From positions 1-22,363 of the forward strand of contig JAKLHU010000001.1 of NCBI GenBank assembly GCA_022709995.1: a DNA stretch of 22,363 bases, written 5' to 3'. The translations under genes and the position numbers were made by a program. This stretch comes from Verrucomicrobiota bacterium. GTDB taxonomy: Bacteria; Verrucomicrobiota; Lentisphaeria; Oligosphaerales; Oligosphaeraceae. Shown in pieces: positions 1 through 5,529 of the stretch; the stretch's first letter is position 1; each line of letters starts with the position of its first letter. Under the pieces are notes generated by a model, which saw only the letters and a list, made by a program, of their open reading frames with translations, ran no database searches and was not told the origin of the DNA.

Positions 1-186
1 GAGGCGAGCGAAAACGAGCTCCGGTGTGTGTTTCAAGTTGACAAGGTCTCGCCCAGCTTCCATGTCCGGCTGCCGCATCCACAACAACGGGTGCCAGCCC
101 GTTGCGAGGGCGGGGTATATGACGCGCGCTCCGAGACAGTGACCGTGCCCGGCGGCAAAGGCGGCGAAGTCGTGCTGCGATTTTAG
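1..186 (+). CDS. C-terminal fragment of an unidentified protein (5' end outside window)
   Basis: The frame beginning at base 1 is open for 61 codons and stops with TAG at 184-186. The last residues read ETVTVPGGKGGEVVLRF, an alternating hydrophobic/polar pattern typical of a closing beta-strand in a beta-sandwich, as often ends glycoside hydrolases or secreted PVC proteins. No motif identifies the family, so no function is claimed. The stop codon is followed immediately by a heptamer repeat array, so nothing else is co-transcribed at short range. The alternative is a chance open frame; 61 codons without a stop in GC-rich DNA is weak evidence, and the call leans on the plausible C-terminus and on the repeat array starting right after the stop. 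Confidence 0.5.
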   Translation, partial: EASENELRCVFQVDKVSPSFHVRLPHPQQRVPARCEGGVYDARSETVTVPGGKGGEVVLRF

Positions 187-275
187 TGGACAGTGGACAG
201 TGGACAGTAATGGACATTAGTGGACAGTGGACAGTGGACATTAGAAGACAATGGACAGTGGACGGCCGTGGACAG
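187..275. repeat. Degenerate TGGACAG heptamer tandem array
   Basis: About nine copies of TGGACA(G) occur in 89 bp: three perfect head-to-tail copies at 187-207, then copies at 211, 221, 228, 235, 252, 259 and 269, separated by short TAA/TTAG interruptions. The array begins directly after the stop codon of the upstream gene. There are no spacers of constant length, so it is not CRISPR. It is a simple-sequence repeat, likely variable between strains; no function can be read from it. Confidence 0.8.
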
Positions 276-474
276 AACTGATGCTGGGCCTTGCGTCCCA
301 TCCCCACTTATGCGTCCCACTCGCCCCATGCTCTTCATGTAAGCGTCACACTGCCGGCAGGGCTGGGAGGAATAGGTCCACTGCTCCTTGTTTTGGGGTT
401 CTGGCACACGGTGGCAGGCGTGGTTCCACCAGAGCCGTTGCCGGTCGCGAGGAGTGCAAATGCGTCTTCGGCGG
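276..474. other. Intergenic stretch without a convincing gene
   Basis: Together with the heptamer array and promoter this forms the 382-bp gap between the first gene and the zinc-finger gene. It holds a direct repeat TGCGTCCCA at 292-300 and 311-319. It also holds a potential hairpin at 397-436 whose arms GGTTCTGG (397-404) and CCAGAGCC (429-436) pair over 8 bp with one G-U. Overlapping open frames exist on both strands but are biased by the repeat and show no protein-like features. I see no tRNA or known structured RNA here. Confidence 0.5.
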
Positions 475-503
475 TTGCAATTCACCGTCTTTCGTGGTAT
501 TAT
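475..503 (+). promoter_or_regulatory. Sigma70-type promoter for the zinc-finger gene
   Basis: A -35-like TTGCAA (475-480) and a -10-like TATTAT (498-503, 5 of 6 to consensus) are separated by exactly 17 bp. This places a start site near 510, about 60 bases ahead of the ATG at 569. It is the best promoter match I found in the window and lies just where one is expected. A strong AGGAGG ribosome site at 558-563 follows. Confidence 0.6.
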
Positions 504-568
504 TTAGCAGGTGCTTGGTTCTTTCCGGAAGGAGAAGTCTTGCGGTCTTTTAGTCACAGGAGGCGACA

Positions 569-1000
569 ATGAGCAAGCCAATCAAAGGAAGCGTCTGTCT
601 GAATCATCCGAATAAGGAGGCGGTGGCGCGCTGTGCGACCTGCAGCAAGCCGGTGTGCGGAGCATGTGCGCAGGTTCATGACGGCGGCACGTATTGTTCG
701 CAGCTCTGCTATGACAATGCCAAGCGGACGGGCATGATGGTCGAGGACGTCGAGCGTCGAAAGGCGAAGGCCAATTTCCGGCGTCAATTCAGAATTATCA
801 TCAATCTGCTGATCCTGGCGGCAATCATCGGCGCGGCCTATTATTTTTACACCAGGAACAAGAGCAAAGTTGACCAAACCTTGAAGGAAGCCAGCCAGAC
901 GGTTCAGCAGAAGACCACTGAGGCGGCGGAGACAATCAAGAAGAACACCGTGGAGCGCGAGTCGAAGTACAAGCGCGAGCGGGAGAGTGCGTTGCAGTAG
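569..1000 (+). CDS. B-box-like zinc-finger membrane protein with coiled-coil tail
   Basis: A 143-residue protein. Residues 10-47 carry a Cys/His array (C10, H13, C22, C25, C30, C33, H37, C43, C47) with B-box-type spacing, so it probably binds two zinc ions. A basic stretch (about 63-75) precedes one transmembrane helix at about 74-94. The tail (96-143) is rich in Lys, Glu and Gln and looks helical or coiled-coil. By the positive-inside rule the zinc finger should be cytoplasmic and the tail outside. Small B-box-plus-membrane proteins are recurrent and mostly uncharacterised in bacteria. AGGAGG at 558-563, five bases before the ATG, fixes the start. It is followed 138 bp later by the dapF-like gene on the same strand. 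Function unknown; a scaffold or protein-interaction role is a guess. Confidence 0.85.
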   Translation: MSKPIKGSVCLNHPNKEAVARCATCSKPVCGACAQVHDGGTYCSQLCYDNAKRTGMMVEDVERRKAKANFRRQFRIIINLLILAAIIGAAYYFYTRNKSKVDQTLKEASQTVQQKTTEAAETIKKNTVERESKYKRERESALQ

Positions 1001-1138
1001 GCGTTCCCCAGGCGACGTGGCTGTCTTGGCGAAGGCGAAGCCGCTGTTTTCAGAATCGCGCCGAGGCGCACAAGCAGTCTCGCCGGGAGCGCCAGCCGCG
1101 GTCGGGATCGGTTTGGATTGGAGAGGATACACGCGAAG

Positions 1139-2041
1139 ATGCATTTTTGGAAATATCATGGTTTAGGCAACGACTATCTTGTTCTGGAGCCGGCCAGTCT
1201 CGGCGGCGAGGTCTTGCCAGAAGAAACCGTGCGGCGAGTCTGTCACCGTCATTACGGCGTCGGTTCCGACGGTGTCTTGCTGGGGCCGATCTGGCCTTGG
1301 GCGGCCGATTTCCGCGCGGTATGCTCGGCGGCCGGCGTGGATGCCGAGGCCGGCAAGCGCATTCTCTGTGCGTTGCGCATTTTCAATCCGGACGGTTCCG
1401 AGGCGGAGAAGAGCGGCAACGGGCTGCGGATTTTTGCCCGCCACCTCTATGAGCGTCATGGCATTGGCAAAGGCATGGCCTGCCGGGTCGCGACTTTGGG
1501 CGGCGTGGCGGAAATCACGGTACACGACCCGGCGGAGCGCATTGAGGTCGCGATGGGAAAAGTGACATTTGCCAGCGTGTCGATTCCGGTCACCGGACCG
1601 GCGCGGGAGGTTCTGGAGGAAGAGATTGACATCAAGGGCCGGCGCTTTCGCTTCTGCGCGGCTTCGGTCGGCAATCCGCACTGCGTGGTTCTTGATGACG
1701 CCGGCGAAGCGGACGCCGATTTCGCCCGGGAGTATGGCCCAGGCATTGAGACGGCGGCGATTTTCCCGAAGCGGACGAATGTCCAATTCATGCGCGTCTT
1801 AGGCCGACATGACCTGTCGATTGAGATTTGGGAGCGCGGGGCCGGCTACACGTTGGCTTCCGGCAGCAGCGCTTCCGCCTCGGCGGCGGTCGCGGTCCGG
1901 CTGGGGCGGTGCGCCTCGCCGGTGGCAGTGCACATGCCCGGCGGGGAGCTGGTGGTGGACGTTTCCGCGGACGGCCAGATTGTGCAGACCGGCCCGGTAG
2001 GCAAGGTCTGCGAAGCGGATTGGACCGGCGACGGCGTCTGA
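1139..2041 (+). CDS. dapF: Diaminopimelate-epimerase-fold protein with both catalytic Cys replaced by Ser
   Basis: 300 residues, close to the usual 275-300 of DapF, which interconverts LL- and meso-diaminopimelate for lysine and peptidoglycan synthesis. Family hallmarks present: YHGLGNDYLVL at the N-terminus, VGSDGVLL (41-48), FNPDGSEAEKSGNGLR (82-97), GNPHCVV, and ERGAGYTLASGS (232-243). In characterised DapF the CGNG and ACGSG cysteines are the two acid/base residues; here they are Ser92 and Ser241. The His of NPH and the Glu-Arg of ERG are kept. There is also an extra ~20-residue segment at about 59-79, with two Cys, between the ADF and LRIFNPDGS motifs, where DapF is normally continuous. 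The start is the ATG at 1139, which begins the conserved MHFWKYHG; GGAGAGG (1120-1126) lies upstream. It may be a divergent epimerase or a racemase with another substrate. The family is certain; the activity is not. Confidence 0.85.
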   Translation: MHFWKYHGLGNDYLVLEPASLGGEVLPEETVRRVCHRHYGVGSDGVLLGPIWPWAADFRAVCSAAGVDAEAGKRILCALRIFNPDGSEAEKSGNGLRIFARHLYERHGIGKGMACRVATLGGVAEITVHDPAERIEVAMGKVTFASVSIPVTGPAREVLEEEIDIKGRRFRFCAASVGNPHCVVLDDAGEADADFAREYGPGIETAAIFPKRTNVQFMRVLGRHDLSIEIWERGAGYTLASGSSASASAAVAVRLGRCASPVAVHMPGGELVVDVSADGQIVQTGPVGKVCEADWTGDGV

Positions 2042-2099
2042 GCGGTTGCCGGTAGGCACTTTTTTCAACAGGACTATTATATAGGAAAGGGCACGTGCG

Positions 2100-2732
2100 A
2101 TGACATGTTTGCGTACTGGCGAGCTGGTGTTGTTTCAAGGCGACAGTGTGACTGATTGCGGGCGTTCGCGCGACAACGACGCGCTTCTGGGCGGCGGCTA
2201 CGCCGGCATGGTGGCGTCCCAGTTCAGCGCGGCGCATCCGGAAATGAATGTGCGGTTTTTGAATCGCGGCATCAGCGGCAACCGGGCGCGGGACCTGGTG
2301 GCGCGCTGGCAGAACGACTGCATCGCCCTGAAGCCGGATTGGGTTTCCGTGCTGATCGGCATCAACGACACCTGGCGGCGCTTCGACCGGCAGGATCCGA
2401 CGTCGACCGAGGATTATGCGGCCAGCTGCCGGGAAATATTCCGTCGCGCGCGGGAGGAAATCAACGCTCGCCTGCTCATCTTGGAGCCGTTTGTGTTGCC
2501 ACATCCGGAGGACCGCAAGGCCTGGAGGGTTGACCTTGACCCGAAAATCCATGCCTTGCGCGAGCTGGCGGTGGAGTTTGACGCGGTGTATGTTCCGTTG
2601 GACGGCTTGCTGGCGGCGGCGAGTTGCCGCCGGGCGGCGACGGCCTGGTCGGGGGATGGCGTTCATCCGACGTCGATGGGCCATGCGTTCATCGCACGGC
2701 AGTGGTTGCAGGCGGTTGCCGCCTTGGGATGA
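2100..2732 (+). CDS. SGNH/GDSL-family hydrolase (esterase-like)
   Basis: 210 residues with all four SGNH blocks: GDS with nucleophile Ser16 (block I, 14-16), NRGISGN (55-61, block II Gly), GIND (87-90, block III Asn) and DGVHP with Asp186 and His189 (block V). Such enzymes remove acyl groups from carbohydrates or lipids; in PVC bacteria they are commonly linked to deacetylating plant or algal polysaccharides. No signal peptide is visible, so it is probably cytoplasmic. AGGAAAGG at 2083-2090 supports the ATG at 2100. It lies 58 bp after the dapF-like gene and 56 bp before a lipoprotein gene, likely in one transcript. Substrate unknown. Confidence 0.9.
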   Translation: MTCLRTGELVLFQGDSVTDCGRSRDNDALLGGGYAGMVASQFSAAHPEMNVRFLNRGISGNRARDLVARWQNDCIALKPDWVSVLIGINDTWRRFDRQDPTSTEDYAASCREIFRRAREEINARLLILEPFVLPHPEDRKAWRVDLDPKIHALRELAVEFDAVYVPLDGLLAAASCRRAATAWSGDGVHPTSMGHAFIARQWLQAVAALG

Positions 2733-2788
2733 ATGGGTCGGGCCGGGTGGCCGGGGCATTCGTCCGGTCATCGCAAGGAGGGTTGCAC

Positions 2789-3334
2789 ATGAAGCCGGCA
2801 AGGGCGAAATCCATTCTGTCGCTGATGGTTGCCGCGGCTGCCTGGCTTTTGCTCCTGGGTGCGGCGGGTTGCCGGCGAGAGGCCGGCAAGTCGTATTTTC
2901 GGGAGGCGATGCGGCATTTGGACGACAATCAGGCCCTGCAGGCGGTTCCGGCCTTTGAGCTGGCGATTCTGCATGACGACCACGTGTTTGACGCGCATGT
3001 GCAATTAGGCCTGTTGAGCGAACGCCTGCCCGGGCGCCAAGTGCAGGCGGTATGGCATTATCGCCAGTGCCTGGCGATGGAACCGGATCATCCGCACCAG
3101 GTGGCCATCCGGGAATGGCTGGCGCGGGCGGAGAAGGCGTTGCTGGCGGAACTGCGGGAGCAGCTGGAAAAGGACGGCGAGGAGGAACGCAAGCAGCGGG
3201 TGCGGATTCTGGAGGAGCATGCCCTGCGTCAGAAGGAATGGATTTCGGAGTTGTCGCAGGAGAACCGCGAGTTGCGTCAGCGCTTGGCCGAGCTGCAAGC
3301 CGGCGGCAAGGTTTCCCCTGGCGGCGGGAGGTGA
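2789..3334 (+). CDS. TPR-like lipoprotein with coiled-coil C-terminus
   Basis: 181 residues from the ATG at 2789, chosen because AAGGAGGG (2775-2782) sits six bases upstream and because this start gives a signal peptide. Residues 1-27 form a basic-then-hydrophobic signal ending GAAGC; Cys28 is the likely lipidated residue, although the -3 position is Ala rather than the preferred Leu. Residues about 34-101 read as two tetratricopeptide-like helical hairpins (alternating Ala/Leu positions, then CLAMEPDHPH). Residues 115-171 are a long Glu/Arg/Leu helix, probably coiled coil. Likely an envelope-anchored scaffold. No enzymatic motif is seen. The frame remains open upstream to 2624, but that part overlaps the SGNH gene. 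Confidence 0.8.
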   Translation: MKPARAKSILSLMVAAAAWLLLLGAAGCRREAGKSYFREAMRHLDDNQALQAVPAFELAILHDDHVFDAHVQLGLLSERLPGRQVQAVWHYRQCLAMEPDHPHQVAIREWLARAEKALLAELREQLEKDGEEERKQRVRILEEHALRQKEWISELSQENRELRQRLAELQAGGKVSPGGGR

Positions 3335-3527
3335 ACGACAGGCGGGCATGAACACATGGCTGGCGCCCTGGCGAGGGCTGCCGGCGGTAACGGTTGCCTT
3401 TTCCAGGCGGCGTTCTGACGGCATTTCCGGGGGCTCGGGCGGTTCATGGCTGAGGAGCGGGGCCAAGCATTGATTTTCACGGGCGCATCATGACAAGAAC
3501 CCAATCCATTCAGACAAGGAGACAAGC

Positions 3528-4217
3528 ATGAAAAGGCGGCAATTCACTCTCATTGAGATGCTGGTCGTGATTGCGATCATGGCGATTTTGGCGGCGATGC
3601 TGCTGCCGGCTTTGAGCAAAGCGCGAGAAGCGGCCCAGAGCACGGCCTGTGTCAACAACATAAAGCAGGTCGGCATGGCGATTCAAATGTATGAAATGGA
3701 GATGAAGCGTTTCCCGGCGTTGACGCAGACCGACAACTGCTATGTCACCAACTGGGCGTCGGACCTGTACTTGAACGGCTACATCTCAACCAACCAGATT
3801 TTGTTTTGCCCGATGGCGCGCGTCCGGGCAGTGGCGAACCAGGCCTGGTGCGATCCCGGAAGCACGAATAATTGCGTCGTGTATCCAAAGAGCGTTTGGT
3901 TGTATCTCTACCCAGGCTATGGGGCCAGTCCGAATTTGATGGATCTCAAGAAAGCCATCAAGATGGCGTCGGTGCGACGGACTTCGGAGACCTTGATGAT
4001 TGGCGATTCGGAGAACCGCGACAGCAACTACGTTCCGGCCTACTGGATCGTCCGGCAGCGGGCCCCGAGCGCGGCGCCGTCGCCGCGGCATCGGACATTT
4101 TCACAGGCGAACATCTGCTGGGTGGACGGGCATGTGTCTTCTGTTCTGAATCCGGTCATGGAACTGCAGAAGCCAAACGCGAGCGACGCCAACAAGTATT
4201 TCGACGTGTTGAAATAG
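3528..4217 (+). CDS. Type II/IV pseudopilin-like protein (prepilin N-terminal methylation motif)
   Basis: 229 residues. A five-residue leader MKRRQ precedes [20 protein letters not shown], the class III prepilin motif with the conserved Glu at mature position 5 (Glu10) and a ~20-residue hydrophobic helix. The residue before the cleavage site is Gln, not the canonical Gly, as I recall for the large pseudopilin families of Lentisphaerota. The middle has four Cys (71, 94, 108, 116), perhaps disulphides after export. The C-terminal part has [16 protein letters not shown], where His188 and Asp200-Gly201 form an H-x11-DG variant of the H-x9-DG motif seen in PVC pilin-like proteins. AAGGAGA at 3516-3522 fits the ATG at 3528. 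It probably forms or decorates a secretion or surface structure; the role is unproven. No other secretion genes are nearby, which is typical of these scattered paralogues. Confidence 0.9.
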   Translation: MKRRQFTLIEMLVVIAIMAILAAMLLPALSKAREAAQSTACVNNIKQVGMAIQMYEMEMKRFPALTQTDNCYVTNWASDLYLNGYISTNQILFCPMARVRAVANQAWCDPGSTNNCVVYPKSVWLYLYPGYGASPNLMDLKKAIKMASVRRTSETLMIGDSENRDSNYVPAYWIVRQRAPSAAPSPRHRTFSQANICWVDGHVSSVLNPVMELQKPNASDANKYFDVLK

Positions 4218-4227
4218 CCGTTGGGGG

Positions 4228-4243
4228 CCGGCGCGGCCGGTTT
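4228..4243 (+). terminator. Short GC hairpin after the pseudopilin gene
   Basis: CCGGC (4228-4232), loop GCG, GCCGG (4236-4240), followed by TTT, starting 11 bases after the pseudopilin stop codon. The stem is short and the T run is only three bases, so it is at best a weak terminator. Confidence 0.3.
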
Positions 4244-4359
4244 CGCGCCGAATGTGGGCATCTGCCTTCTAACGTGTTGTCGTGAAAAGCCCGCGGCCGG
4301 CGAGCCGAGAGGTGTTTTCCATTTTCCGATCACCGTTTTATCGCCGTTGGAGCACATTC

Positions 4360-5400
4360 ATGGACAACGAGTTGCGTGCAATAAAGTTCAACCGCCCGGA
4401 CTATATTCCGATGACTTTTGCGGTCAACTCGGCGTGCTGGCATCATTATGATTTTCAGGCGCTGTGCGATTTCATGCAGGAGCGGCCGTTTTTGTTTCCC
4501 GGTTTTCGGGTTCCGGCGGCGCCCTATCGGCCGGCGCACGGCGTCAATGCCCGGCGCGGCCAGCCGTTTCGCGACGTCTGGGGCTGCACCTGGGAGACGT
4601 CCGAAGATGGCATCACCGGCACGGTCGTCGGGCATCCCCTGGCGGACTGGGCGGCGTTCTCCGCCTATCGCGGCCCCGATCCGGCGCAGACGGACGGCCT
4701 GGACATCATCGACTGGGAGAACGTCCACGGACGCCTGGCGTCGCGGCGTCAATCCGGGCAAGTGGTCAAGGGCAGCCTGCCGCACGGGCACACTTTTTTG
4801 CGGCTGCTTTATCTGCGCGGCTACGAGAATTTGATGTACGACTTTGCCGACGGCGAACCGCACATCGAGCGTTTGTGCGCGATGGTGGAGGCTTTCAACC
4901 AGGCCGTGGTGGAGCGATATCTTGAGGCCGGAGTGCAGGTGTTCGGATTTCCGGAAGACCTCGGCATGCAACGCGGGCCGATGGTGTCGCCGGAGCATTT
5001 CGCCCGCTACATCCAGCCGTCGTATCACCGGCTGATGACGCGGGTGCACGACCGTCAGGCGCTGGTGCACATGCATTCCGACGGCGACATCCGCGCCCTC
5101 GCGGGAATGATCCTCCGTTCCGGCGTGGATATTTTCAATTTGCAGGACAATGTCAACGGCTTGGACTGGATTCGGCGGGAGCTGAAGGGGCGTTTATGCA
5201 TCGAGTTGGACATTGACCGCCAAAGCACGTTCACGGGCACGCCGGCGGGAATCGACGCGATGATCCGCGAAGAGGTGGCGACTTTGGGCAGTCCCGAAGG
5301 CGGGCTGATGATGATCTATGGGCTGTATCCCGGAGTGCCTTTGGAGAATGCCCGCGCGGTCGCGGACGCGATGATCACGTATGCCGGATATTTCAACTGA
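4360..5400 (+). CDS. Uroporphyrinogen-decarboxylase-fold protein (UroD/MtaA-like superfamily)
   Basis: 346 residues from the ATG at 4360, where the conserved N-terminus begins (MDNELRAIKFNRPDYIPMTF); GGAG at 4349-4352 lies eight bases upstream. The upstream GTG at 4282 would add 26 unlike residues. Family features: RDVWGCTWE (71-79), FPEDLGMQRGPMVSPEHFARYIQP (197-220) and HMHSDGDIRAL (237-247). In corrinoid methyltransferases such as MtaA the last motif carries a zinc-binding H-x-C; here it is HSDGD with no Cys, as in a large uncharacterised PVC subgroup. True haem-pathway HemE motifs are absent, so porphyrin decarboxylation is unlikely. It sits before a secreted hydrolase and a sugar-isomerase-like gene, suggesting a role in carbohydrate breakdown, possibly handling a modified or methylated sugar. 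That role is inference. Confidence 0.85.
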   Translation: MDNELRAIKFNRPDYIPMTFAVNSACWHHYDFQALCDFMQERPFLFPGFRVPAAPYRPAHGVNARRGQPFRDVWGCTWETSEDGITGTVVGHPLADWAAFSAYRGPDPAQTDGLDIIDWENVHGRLASRRQSGQVVKGSLPHGHTFLRLLYLRGYENLMYDFADGEPHIERLCAMVEAFNQAVVERYLEAGVQVFGFPEDLGMQRGPMVSPEHFARYIQPSYHRLMTRVHDRQALVHMHSDGDIRALAGMILRSGVDIFNLQDNVNGLDWIRRELKGRLCIELDIDRQSTFTGTPAGIDAMIREEVATLGSPEGGLMMIYGLYPGVPLENARAVADAMITYAGYFN

Positions 5401-5529
5401 CGGCGGAGCGCGCCGGGCGGCGGCATTCGGCTGTCGGCGGCGCCGGCTGGTCTGGAAGCCGGTCGATGGCTGGCCAGTGGCCGCCCCGCGGCATCTCAAG
5501 ACAACCGATATTCTGGAAAGGAAAGAATC

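Noticed and set aside
187..275. Heptamer array considered as a CRISPR array
   Set aside because: The units are 7 bp, have no constant-length unique spacers, and no cas genes are present.
2075..2080. TATTAT as a -10 box for the first SGNH gene
   Set aside because: No -35 at a suitable distance (TTGCCG is 23 bp away), and a start site there would leave no room for the ribosome site at 2083-2090.
1788..2801. 337-codon open frame on the - strand
   Set aside because: Antisense to the dapF-like and SGNH genes; Arg/Pro-rich shadow product.
3349..3474. 41-codon open frame (MNTWLAPWRG...) before the pseudopilin
   Set aside because: No good ribosome site, no recognisable features and Arg/Ser/Gly-rich composition; probably chance.
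4360..5400. Call as HemE (haem biosynthesis)
   Set aside because: It belongs to the UroD superfamily but lacks HemE-type N-terminal motifs, has the HSDGD variant, and lies among glycan genes rather than haem genes.
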